In this document: one piece after another, positions 54,571 through 62,671 of the stretch
How the letters are laid out: each line of letters starts with the position of its first letter
How positions within the stretch are numbered: the stretch's first letter is position 1
Assembly (NCBI RefSeq): GCF_009183655.1
Contig: NZ_WEIO01000009.1
Location: forward strand, 62,001-126,000
Direction: 5' to 3'
Length of the DNA: 64,000 bases
From: Bacillus aerolatus
Lineage (GTDB): Bacteria; Bacillota; Bacilli; Bacillales; Domibacillaceae
Position numbers and translations under genes: made by a program
Notes under the pieces: model-generated
Seen by the model: the letters and a program-made list of their open reading frames with translations, nothing else
Told to the model about the DNA's origin: nothing
The model's database searches: none

Positions 54571-57168
54571 TTATAATCTTGGATCAACCCGGTCTGCTTC
54601 CATCGCCAGCGTGCCGAGTACGCATTCGTGGATTCGTTCGAGTGATTCACCGTTAACGAATCGCTGGATACCTTCTACGCCAAGGGCGAATTCCTTTAAA
54701 GCGAGCTTTTGTTTCTTGCCAGTATTACGTTTTTTCAGTCTTTCCAAGTTGGCACGTTCGAGATAATCCATTCCGTAAATGATGTTCAAATATTTCCGGC
54801 CCCGCACTTTAATCGCCGGCTGCAAAAGCTTGCCTTTATTTTTAGCAATAAAGAATTCCGGTTTAATAACGATGCCTTCATGACCTTCTTCCGTCATGTC
54901 TTTCCACCACTTAATCACTTCTTCTGCACTTGATTCGTCATGAATTAATTTCCACTCTGTTTCTACAAAGAAGCTGGAATAGCGGGCAAACTCTCTGTTT
55001 TTCTCCATGTGCCACATATGAGGTTTGTGGAAAAAGGTTTCGCCGCTATGGGCGAGCACGTGAAACGGGGCGATTTGGATATTTTGAACGCCTTCGATGT
55101 CCCAGCAATATTTTTGAAACACTTCTTTAAAGACGAGAGCATTGTTGACTTTCTCGTGGTGCTCTTCCAGCCAACTTTGAATTGCATCATGCCGGCCGGC
55201 AGCGGCGGAGAGTTTATTTTTAAGTATCGTCCGATCTAGCAGGGCGTTTTCCGCTACGTGGGCGTATTGGCTGCTGATCAGTTCTTTCGCTTTTAAATTC
55301 CACGGCATGATTTCCGCATCGAGCAGGATAAAATCTGTTTGGTTCGTATCAAAATAACCGGCGCGCTGCAAATCCTCATTCAAAGCGGAAACGACCGTTT
55401 TCTCTGTTGTCTTATCAAAGAAACGTCGTCCGGTTCTCGTATAAATCGCGCCCAATGTGCCCGTCCCGATATATTTCCTGGCAGCTGTTTCATTTCTAAA
55501 TAACAGCAACACCGCCCGGCTGTCCATATGCTTTTTTTCTGCGACCAACGTTTCGATACCGTGGCCGCGGTAATAGTCAATCGCTTCTTGTGGATGCTCT
55601 AAATAGCTGCTTAGCGATGAAGGATTTGGCGTAGGGCTCATCGTCGGCGGGATGTAGACAAGCTGTTCAATCGGCACTGTGAAATGGGAGACTGTATCAA
55701 TCGCCGGTTTCACCGTATCATCAAATACCCGAATTTCGCCTGCTTCTTCTGTTAAAACAGAATAGCCGTTAATAAATTTACCGATATTTGGCGGGTCCAG
55801 GCGCTTTTTTTCCCACTCTTTCAGCGGGTTATTGTCAGCACCTGAATAATCTTTTTCCGCTTTCACAGCAGCGAATGTTTGTTCAGGATAACGAAAAGCG
55901 GTTAACTGCCCGCCGAACACCGCTCCCTGGTCGATATTAATGGTCTGATTCATTAAAAGCGGCTGTGGTTTCGGATCGTGACCCCAAATGATAAGCACGC
56001 TTTTTTTATGGTGGACAAACCAGTCTTTACGGATCGGTTTGCCATCTTCATCGAAGCCGTCCGTGTCGCCGTAGCGGCAAAAATCGCTAATTTGATGGGA
56101 CTGCTTGCCGATAAATTCATCTTTGATGCCGGCGTGTGTACAGACGAGGACGGGAATATTGTTCTTTTTGAATACATAATGAGAAGGGGCCTCTAAAAGA
56201 AATTCCTTCAATTCATTTTTTAACTGAATCGATTGCTCGGCATCGTTCATTTCTTCGTATTTCGTAAATTCTTCAGCCACTTTTTCGTCTCCGTGGCTTA
56301 AAGTAACGTTTCTGCCATCAAGCCATCGGGCAATTTTCCAGCCGTGGTTGCTGTCGATCATATAAGCGGCCCCGGCTTTCACGTGGCGCAAGAAAAACAT
56401 CATCGTCTCAAGTGATTTTGGCCCGCGGTTCATAACATCGCCGACTGAAACGAATTTTCTGCCTTCAGGGTGTACGTATAGATCTTCTTCATTTTTTTCA
56501 TATCCGAGCTTTTCCAAAAGTGCGATCATTTCATCAAAGCAACCGTGAATGTCGCCGATCACATCGATGCCTTCATGCAAGTCTATTTCTACCGGGTTTG
56601 CTCGTTTGTATATTTCCACGTTTGCAAGTTCATTCGCATCGATCATATAAACAGCTGTAAATCCTTCTTTTTTAATAAAACGCTTTTCTCTTTTGAACAC
56701 TTGGAATTGCTGCTTAATTCGCCTGCTTCCGCGCGGATTCTCCCGCAGCGCATCTCTTTCTAGGAGAGTCTCCTGCGCTGTATCTAAAACGAGCGCCATG
56801 ACAGGCACATGGTGCTTACGGGCGAGTGAGATATACTTTTTGCGGTCGTCGGGCTGTAAGTGTGTGGCATCCACGAACGTTAATTTATTTAGCCGGCATC
56901 TCGATTCGATTAAAGCATCCATCATGTCAAAAGCTTCTTGTGAAATTTGCTGGTATTCATCGAACAGGCCGTCTGCTTCTTCTTTTGGACGGTTCCGCCA
57001 GTCAATAAATTCGATATTGCTCACCATAATACGGAAATCATCTGAGCTGATGACTTCTGAGGGCAGAATTTGCTGCTCGTCGATGAGCCGTTTTAATAAA
57101 GTGGATTTTCCGCTGTTGGATGGACCGGTGAGCAGGATGATTCCTGAGTATGGCAAAGTCAGTTGCAT
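54571..57168 (-). CDS. pnkp: Bacterial RNA repair enzyme Pnkp (kinase-phosphatase-ligase)
   Basis: 865 residues, matching the ~870-residue family. The N-terminal 5'-kinase has the P-loop GPSNSGKST (15-23). The central metallophosphatase has GDIHG (205-209) and GDVMNRGPKS (about 243-252). The C-terminal ligase has its nucleotidyltransferase lysine at K546 in KHMDSRA. Known members carry Gly at the Asp position as I recall, so this is a possible variant of motif I. Pnkp heals and seals RNA ends cut by ribotoxins, together with Hen1. It follows hen1 after 2 bases with GAGGTG inside the hen1 end. Confidence 0.93.
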   Translation of the reverse strand: MQLTLPYSGIILLTGPSNSGKSTLLKRLIDEQQILPSEVISSDDFRIMVSNIEFIDWRNRPKEEADGLFDEYQQISQEAFDMMDALIESRCRLNKLTFVDATHLQPDDRKKYISLARKHHVPVMALVLDTAQETLLERDALRENPRGSRRIKQQFQVFKREKRFIKKEGFTAVYMIDANELANVEIYKRANPVEIDLHEGIDVIGDIHGCFDEMIALLEKLGYEKNEEDLYVHPEGRKFVSVGDVMNRGPKSLETMMFFLRHVKAGAAYMIDSNHGWKIARWLDGRNVTLSHGDEKVAEEFTKYEEMNDAEQSIQLKNELKEFLLEAPSHYVFKKNNIPVLVCTHAGIKDEFIGKQSHQISDFCRYGDTDGFDEDGKPIRKDWFVHHKKSVLIIWGHDPKPQPLLMNQTINIDQGAVFGGQLTAFRYPEQTFAAVKAEKDYSGADNNPLKEWEKKRLDPPNIGKFINGYSVLTEEAGEIRVFDDTVKPAIDTVSHFTVPIEQLVYIPPTMSPTPNPSSLSSYLEHPQEAIDYYRGHGIETLVAEKKHMDSRAVLLLFRNETAARKYIGTGTLGAIYTRTGRRFFDKTTEKTVVSALNEDLQRAGYFDTNQTDFILLDAEIMPWNLKAKELISSQYAHVAENALLDRTILKNKLSAAAGRHDAIQSWLEEHHEKVNNALVFKEVFQKYCWDIEGVQNIQIAPFHVLAHSGETFFHKPHMWHMEKNREFARYSSFFVETEWKLIHDESSAEEVIKWWKDMTEEGHEGIVIKPEFFIAKNKGKLLQPAIKVRGRKYLNIIYGMDYLERANLERLKKRNTGKKQKLALKEFALGVEGIQRFVNGESLERIHECVLGTLAMEADRVDPRL

Positions 57169-57170
57169 AG

Positions 57171-58523
57171 TTACACCTCTGTTCTTTTAAATACGCACAT
57201 TTGTGTTGGAAAGCCGTGCGATTCATTTTCTTCACCGATGCCTTCAAATGAAAGGTCGTATGGGTAAGAGTGGCTTCTTTCCGCACACCATGCTTCAAAT
57301 TCCGCTCTCGTCCACTCAAAGCGATGGTCCGTGTGGCGGAGTTCGTCAGACATGTCATAGACGCGGTTATATTCTTTGTTCGGAGTCGTAATAATTAAGA
57401 CGCGCGGCTTATACTCGCGGAAAATGATTTCCATAATTTTTGGCAGCCGCTCTTCGTCAATGTGTTCGATGACTTCACATAATATCATGATGTCTTTCTG
57501 CTTCATTCGTTCATCATAATAAAAAAGCGAACCCCAGACGGGAACAGGAGAGAGGAACTCCTCCTTCTTTTTTGCCTTTTCAAACCGGTCGAGCGCCCGG
57601 ACAGCGGCCGATTCTGACGGTTCGACGGCGAGAATCTCTTTAATCCCAGGCACAAATCCGAGCCGGAGAGATAACTTTCCTTCACCTGAGCCGAAATCAA
57701 CCACTTTTTCTTTAGGTTCGATGGAATGGACGGTGTCGATGATTTTTTCATAACGTAAATCATTTAATCGTTCGGTTTTGGCGGTGTCCTGCTTGTCCGT
57801 TTTTTCTTCATTCTGCTTTTCTACAAGACTGTAAACTTCTTTAAAGCGCAAAGATTGGCGTAAAATAAATTCTTTGAGCGGATGGTCTTCAAGCCATCCT
57901 TCGCCGTATCGCTGCAGTTTTTCAATTTCTTTTTCATCTATATAATAGTGCTTATAATTATCGAGAACAGGAATGAGCACAAACAACTGCCTGAGTGCAG
58001 TTTGTAGTGTAGTGCTGCCTGTTAAAGTGATCCACCTGGCCGAACTTTTTTCTTTTATATTAAAAGAATAATTTGCTTCTCCTCGTGAAATGTCTGTCGC
58101 AAACCCTAAAGGTTCAAACAGATCGAGAATTTGGCTGTTGGAAAGAGAAGAGGCGACAGGGCCGAAGCTGAATTGGAAGGGAAAAGGATGATCCACCCAC
58201 TTTTTATAATCTTCTTTCGGCTGGCCGTTCAGTGCCGTTCCGAGCGCTGTGCGAATAAATGAACAGAAAATACTGCTGACAGCAAATTCACGGTCGTTAA
58301 TGTAATGGGTAATGTCGTATGCAGAAGCAGCATTTTTGATTAATTCAATCGGATCCGGTGTAACAAAGATCGTTGCTTCAACTGCATTTTTACTGAATTG
58401 ACTGTAAAAAAATCGAACTAAATGACCTTTATAGTTCCGTTCGTATACATTGTTCGGGTTCTTTGCCAGCAAATAGGACACAGCTTCAGCGTTTTCCCCC
58501 TCAGCCCGGATAGTTAATTGCAT
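57171..58523 (-). CDS. hen1: Bacterial Hen1, RNA 3'-terminal 2'-O-methyltransferase
   Basis: 450 residues. An N-terminal Hen1-specific domain (about 1-245) precedes a SAM methyltransferase with VVDFGSGEGKLSLRL (motif I), LAVEPSE and the metal-binding CEVIEHI plus RHTDHRFEWTRAEF. In this system Hen1 methylates the 2'-OH at the cleaved 3' end before Pnkp ligates, so the repaired RNA resists the same cut. ATG 58523 is used; the track start is a TTG one codon earlier. First gene of a two-gene operon with pnkp. Confidence 0.93.
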   Translation of the reverse strand: MQLTIRAEGENAEAVSYLLAKNPNNVYERNYKGHLVRFFYSQFSKNAVEATIFVTPDPIELIKNAASAYDITHYINDREFAVSSIFCSFIRTALGTALNGQPKEDYKKWVDHPFPFQFSFGPVASSLSNSQILDLFEPLGFATDISRGEANYSFNIKEKSSARWITLTGSTTLQTALRQLFVLIPVLDNYKHYYIDEKEIEKLQRYGEGWLEDHPLKEFILRQSLRFKEVYSLVEKQNEEKTDKQDTAKTERLNDLRYEKIIDTVHSIEPKEKVVDFGSGEGKLSLRLGFVPGIKEILAVEPSESAAVRALDRFEKAKKKEEFLSPVPVWGSLFYYDERMKQKDIMILCEVIEHIDEERLPKIMEIIFREYKPRVLIITTPNKEYNRVYDMSDELRHTDHRFEWTRAEFEAWCAERSHSYPYDLSFEGIGEENESHGFPTQMCVFKRTEV

Positions 58524-58740
58524 CAAACCACTTCTTTCATATAGTTAATGATAAACAAAAAATCTTTTCTAGCTCACAATTAATATAGCACATGCGCCTA
58601 TTGCCGCAAATAAGGTGTATTTGAACGACTAAGAGGTACTGATGATCAGGATGATGAAGAAATAGATGGCCAAGTGAGAAAAGCCGTTTGAAAAAGCGGA
58701 AATCGTGAACAATTTAGCCCAATTGATGAACAACACCTAC

Positions 58741-58787
58741 AACACAGCAAGCACCCCCGCGCAGGGGCGGAGGTGCTTGCTGTGTTT
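58741..58787. terminator. Hairpin between the 114-residue gene and hen1
   Basis: ACACAGCAAGCACC pairs with GGTGCTTGCTGTGT around a GC-rich loop. It has only a short T-run on the plus side. It overlaps the stop of the upstream minus-strand gene. Confidence 0.65.
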
Positions 58788-59130
58788 AAGCGTGGAAGCC
58801 GATCAATGTGGCTTTTTTATCAAGGCCGATGACGTCTTTGTTCGGAAAGGTAATGACCGAGCTGATGTATTCCCATCTGATGAATAAGTGGACAGGACAT
58901 GTTTCTTCTACTTGGTGCTCGGACGGTATTTGTGAACCAGTGTCATCGAGTACTTCTGTCCGTTTATGGCAAGGGTTTTCTACCCAAATGCCCATGCTTT
59001 CTGTATGCATCAGTTTCACCATATACCAGTCGTCGGGATGGTATATGCCTGTGATCGAGCCGACGAGTTCTTCAGGGAAGTTCCGAAGCTTTATTTGGAT
59101 TTTTTGGTTGACGAAATTGTCTAAGTACAT
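58786..59130 (-). CDS. Conserved-looking hypothetical protein
   Basis: 114 residues with an excellent AAAGGAGGAG site before the ATG. The sequence suggests a small beta-rich protein (GSITGIYHPDDWYMVKL, MGIWVENP), perhaps SH3- or Sm-like, with no signal or membrane segment. It lies upstream of hen1 on the same strand but a hairpin separates them. Not recognised. Confidence 0.7.
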   Translation of the reverse strand: MYLDNFVNQKIQIKLRNFPEELVGSITGIYHPDDWYMVKLMHTESMGIWVENPCHKRTEVLDDTGSQIPSEHQVEETCPVHLFIRWEYISSVITFPNKDVIGLDKKATLIGFHA

Positions 59131-59200
59131 GTGGCTCCTCCTTTAAATTTATCTGTTCCTATTTCTACTTCCCTTGCAATTGAAAAGTAAAACGGAAAAA

Positions 59201-59223
59201 AGCCGCCAGATGAGCTGGCAGCT
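59201..59223 (-). terminator. Terminator of the prohibitin-like gene
   Basis: On the minus strand AGCTGCCA/TGGCGGCT with a short loop, followed by TTTTTT. Confidence 0.75.
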
Positions 59224-59230
59224 TTCATTG

Positions 59231-60070
59231 TTAATTCGATTGAGAAGAAGTTTCGTCAATTGGAATTTCAATTAACTGATTAGAACCGGTCGCTTTTGGC
59301 ATTTTGCCGTCCCATTTTTCAATCCATTTGTTTTGTATAACTTCTGTGGAGATCGATTTTTTAATAATTTCATTGTAGTCGGCAATACCTTGTGCTTCAA
59401 TTTTTTTCTTTTCTGCTTCTGCTTTGGCAATTTTTAATTCAATTTGTTTTCGTTCCAGTTCTTGTGCCGCTTCGACTCGTTTGTTAATCGCAGCTTGGGT
59501 GGATTTATCAGGCTTCGGCACGCCAAGCGTTAAATTATCGACAGTAAAGCCTAGTCGGCCGATGTCATCAGCAAACAAGTTTTGTACATTCACTGCCGCT
59601 TCCGATGACTTTTCTCCATACGTATCAATGACCGAGTACTGAGCAATGGCTTTACGGCCAGCGTCCCATAATCTTGTACGCAAGTAGGACTCTTCAATTT
59701 GCTCGATTGCTACTGGACCAAATTTATTAAACACTTCGACTACTTTGTCGGGCTGAATGCTGTAGTTGTAAGCGAAATCGACCGTCACACTTTTTCCGTC
59801 TGATGTCGCTACTTGAATATCTTTGTAGTTAACGGTTTGCATTCTGACAGGGTAGATGGTGACTTTGTCAAACAAGCCAACAAGGTGCCATCCTTGGCCG
59901 AGCGTTTCATCTTGCACACCGCCGTTCGGACTGTAGACAACACCTACGTATCCATTCGGAATTTTTTCAATAAACATAGACAGCAAGGCTAAGCCAATAA
60001 TTAGTGCAGCCGCAATAATGGCTCCACCTAAAATCTTGCGGTTATTATTTTTCTTTTTCACTTGTTCCAT
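59231..60070 (-). CDS. Prohibitin-like SPFH membrane protein
   Basis: 279 residues: one N-terminal membrane anchor (about 13-35), an SPFH/band-7 domain (about 38-200, GYVGVVYSPNGG and QVATSDGKSVTVDF), and a charged coiled coil (ERKQIELKIAKAEAEKKKIEA). Such proteins form scaffold rings at the membrane. ATG 60070 has GGAGGAGG 7 bases upstream. Its first 26 bases overlap the end of a small membrane protein gene, so the two are coupled. Confidence 0.88.
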   Translation of the reverse strand: MEQVKKKNNNRKILGGAIIAAALIIGLALLSMFIEKIPNGYVGVVYSPNGGVQDETLGQGWHLVGLFDKVTIYPVRMQTVNYKDIQVATSDGKSVTVDFAYNYSIQPDKVVEVFNKFGPVAIEQIEESYLRTRLWDAGRKAIAQYSVIDTYGEKSSEAAVNVQNLFADDIGRLGFTVDNLTLGVPKPDKSTQAAINKRVEAAQELERKQIELKIAKAEAEKKKIEAQGIADYNEIIKKSISTEVIQNKWIEKWDGKMPKATGSNQLIEIPIDETSSQSN

Positions 60071-60203
60071 TTTCATCCTCCTCCAATTTGTCTTTCAGCT
60101 TATGAGCGGCGTCTCCCACCTTTTTAAATGATGGAGACAGCATTAACCAAATGCCGAAGCAAATAATAAGAATAATAATGACTGAACCAATAAATACTTT
60201 CAT
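60045..60203 (-). CDS. Small membrane protein overlapping the prohibitin-like gene
   Basis: 52 residues starting at ATG 60203 with AGGGGGCGA upstream: one membrane helix (about 4-22) and a charged cytoplasmic tail (HKLKDKLEEDENGTSEKEK). The tail codons contain the ribosome-binding site and start of the SPFH gene. The arrangement implies translational coupling and perhaps a physical partnership. Not recognised otherwise. Confidence 0.65.
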   Translation of the reverse strand: MKVFIGSVIIILIICFGIWLMLSPSFKKVGDAAHKLKDKLEEDENGTSEKEK

Positions 60204-60354
60204 TCTATCGCCCCCTGCTGCTATTTTAACACTTATTAAAAGTAGGAAGGTAAATAAAACCTAACTATTCAAAGTAAACCCCTTTGTGAATAAATAGCTT
60301 GACGTATTTCTTGAAGCTATTTTTAATCATTCTATTAACAGGCACTCGAGTTAT

Positions 60355-60489
60355 ATGATTGTTTTTGGAATGATTGAGCGGCTTACAGTAACTAAATTAC
60401 TTAAAGAGTTGAAAAAACCAGTATGTTTAGCAAGTGAGATTGTGCATCTTTTATTATATGGGATGATTATTAGTAAAGATTCTCAGTAA
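60355..60489 (+). CDS. Possible 44-residue ORF, doubtful
   Basis: ATG 60355 to TAA 60489 encodes a short amphipathic sequence (MIERLTVTKLLKELKKPVCLASEIVHLL). The ribosome-binding site is weak. It may be a gene remnant; reported only to fill the 60204-60572 gap. Confidence 0.25.
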   Translation: MIVFGMIERLTVTKLLKELKKPVCLASEIVHLLLYGMIISKDSQ

Positions 60490-60572
60490 AATTGTCCGGG
60501 AATGATTAATTAATAATGACTCAATACATGTGAGTTACTCATCGCATTAAAAAAACAAAGGGGTCGATCATA

Positions 60573-60734
60573 TTGAATTCGATAGAGGACACACAGCGGA
60601 GGAAGCTCGAAGAAGAGTGGATTGCTCTTATATTAACGGCCAAGCAGATTGGACTTACGCCAGACGAAGTCAGAGAATTTATAAAGCAAAATAAAGGGAG
60701 TAAGACGAAACAGACACATTTAATCCGCCCCTGA
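60573..60734 (+). CDS. sinI: SinI-family anti-repressor protein
   Basis: 53 residues, TTG start with AAAGGGG 9 bases upstream. Residues about 12-42 (LEEEWIALILTAKQIGLTPDEVREFIKQNK) match the SinI dimerisation helix pair, which binds SinR and releases its repression of biofilm matrix genes. The sinR partner gene, normally adjacent, is not here, so this is an orphan SinI-type protein. Confidence 0.75.
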   Translation: MNSIEDTQRRKLEEEWIALILTAKQIGLTPDEVREFIKQNKGSKTKQTHLIRP

Positions 60735-60931
60735 TTCTCGTATCTGTCACCACTCTGTTATTAAACGAATAACGCTCCTGCTCGCATGGGTGCAGTCTAT
60801 AGGGGGGAAATGAATCATACCGGACTGTTTGCTTAACGGTCCGGTGTGTGTTCACTTCGTTTTAAAAGCTGTAAGTCGATAAATAACTGGCACTTCATAT
60901 TGAGATCGTCAAAAGTATAGAGAAGAACAGG

Positions 60932-60975
60932 GAAAAGGACTGAGGAGAAGTTTCATCTTCCGCACTCAGTCCTTT
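60932..60975. terminator. Terminator of putP
   Basis: AAAGGACTGAG pairs with CTCAGTCCTTT (about 60932-60974). Confidence 0.8.
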
Positions 60976-60987
60976 AGATTAGTTTAT

Positions 60988-62454
60988 TCATTGTTTTAAG
61001 ATGCGCTCAAAGCTTTCAAATTGTTCTTCCGTTTCTTTTGATGGTTTAGCTGTCAGTAAGCTAACGATAACAATCGCAATCAGACTCGCTGCAAAACCTG
61101 GAACCATTTCATAAAGCTTATCGGATAATTCGGCTTGTGACCAGGTAATTACTGTGGCTGCCCCGACAATCATGCCGGCAAGCGCCCCCCATTTTGTCAT
61201 TCGCTTCCAGTAAAGGCTAAGAAGAATGAGCGGTCCAAACGCAGAACCGAATCCTGCCCATGCATATCCAACAAGGTCGAGAATGGTCTCGTTCTTTTCC
61301 CAAGAGAGAATCAAGGCAACAATTGATACGAGCAGGACAGACAATCTTCCTAAAAAGACGAGCTCTTTGTCCGATGCTGAGCGGCGTAAAAATGTCTTAT
61401 ATAAATCTTCTGTCAACGAACTGGATGTGACGAGCAGCTGGGAAGAAATCGTGCTCATAATGGCTGCCAATATAGCTGAAATTAAAAATCCGGTAATAAT
61501 CGGGTGGAATAAGATTTCCCCAAGTTCAATAAATACTGTTTCAGGATCGGCTAATTTTAAACCGTTTTGTGAAAAGTACGTAATGCCGGCAAATCCGGTT
61601 AGCATGGCGCCAATGCTGGAGAAAATCATCCAGCTCATGCCGATGCGGCGGGCTCTCTTAATTTCATTAACAGAAGTAATGGCCATAAAACGGACGATAA
61701 TATGAGGCTGCCCAAAATAACCAAGCCCCCAGGCGAAAAGAGAAACGATGCCTAAAAAGCTCGTACCTTGGAAAATGTCCAGCAAAGCCGGATCAATCGA
61801 ACGGGCAGTTTCAATAGTTGTACCAATGCCGCCGACGTGAATAAGCGTAACAACCGGGACGAGAATTAGTGCCGTAAACATGATGAGCCCTTGCACAAAA
61901 TCTGTCCAGCTAACAGCTAAGAATCCGCCAAAAAGAGTATACGCAACAACGACACCGGTAATAATCCAGAGGCCTGTATGATACTCAAGACCAAATGTAC
62001 TTTGGAATAATACTCCGCCGGAAACCATGCCTGACGACACATAAAATGTAAAGAAAATTAAAATGACGAAAGCTGAAATGAGACGGAGTATTTTTGATTT
62101 GTCGTTAAAGCGGTTTTCCAAATATCCTGGAATTGTAATAGAGTCGTTGGCGACTTCCGTGTACGTGCGCAGTCTCGGTGCTACATACAGCCAATTGGCC
62201 CAGGCGCCGAGTGTTAAACCGATGACAATCCATGAAGAGCTAAGACCTGTCGCAAACATCGCACCCGGCAGTCCCATGAGGAGCCAGCCGCTCATATCCG
62301 ATGCGCCGGCGCTCAATGCAGTAACAGCAGGCCCTAACCCGCGGCCGCCAAGCATGTAATCTGATAGATTTGACGTTCTTTTATATGCGTAATAGCCAAT
62401 TAAAAGCATACCAGCCATGTACACGGTTACAGAGATAAGTAATGAGTAATCCAT
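60988..62454 (-). CDS. putP: Sodium:proline symporter
   Basis: 488 residues, about 13 helices, SSS family. The diagnostic block SAGASDMSGWLLMGLPGA, the GYFGQPHIIVRFMA segment and AWAGFGSAFGPLILLSLYWKRMT are conserved with Bacillus PutP/OpuE. ATG 62454 has AAAGGAG 6 bases upstream; the 62502 start is not supported. The neighbouring P5C dehydrogenase points to proline catabolism rather than osmotic uptake. Confidence 0.92.
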   Translation of the reverse strand: MDYSLLISVTVYMAGMLLIGYYAYKRTSNLSDYMLGGRGLGPAVTALSAGASDMSGWLLMGLPGAMFATGLSSSWIVIGLTLGAWANWLYVAPRLRTYTEVANDSITIPGYLENRFNDKSKILRLISAFVILIFFTFYVSSGMVSGGVLFQSTFGLEYHTGLWIITGVVVAYTLFGGFLAVSWTDFVQGLIMFTALILVPVVTLIHVGGIGTTIETARSIDPALLDIFQGTSFLGIVSLFAWGLGYFGQPHIIVRFMAITSVNEIKRARRIGMSWMIFSSIGAMLTGFAGITYFSQNGLKLADPETVFIELGEILFHPIITGFLISAILAAIMSTISSQLLVTSSSLTEDLYKTFLRRSASDKELVFLGRLSVLLVSIVALILSWEKNETILDLVGYAWAGFGSAFGPLILLSLYWKRMTKWGALAGMIVGAATVITWSQAELSDKLYEMVPGFAASLIAIVIVSLLTAKPSKETEEQFESFERILKQ

Positions 62455-62538
62455 AAATGCTCCTTTCTTGGCGGAAAAGTAAAAAGAAATGGGCTTATTC
62501 AACTTCTATGAATATTTAGATAAAATTATTCAATTAAA

Positions 62539-62664
62539 AGGCTGTCCCAAAAGCAAAGTTCCATGCATCTCCACCAACTAAATAGTATATAGTATAAAGC
62601 ATTTGATTAAAATACTATATTTTAAGATGGGGAGAAGGGGAAGGAACTAATGGGACAGCCTCCT
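62539..62664. mobile_element. Possible 126 bp MITE or long hairpin with GGCTGTCCCA ends
   Basis: AAGGCTGTCCCA at the left end and TGGGACAGCCT at the right end form terminal inverted repeats. A second pair (AAGTTCC/GGAACT) and an inner ATAGTAT/ATACTAT pair lie within. Ends of this type occur on Firmicute insertion sequences. Read on the minus strand it could also terminate the dehydrogenase transcript (GGGACAGCCTTTT). No clear target-site duplication. Confidence 0.45.
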
Positions 62665-62671
62665 ATGTGCA

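Noticed and set aside
56693-57190. 165-residue plus-strand frame inside pnkp
   Set aside because: Antisense to the kinase domain; no start signal and a Ser/Arg-rich shadow composition.
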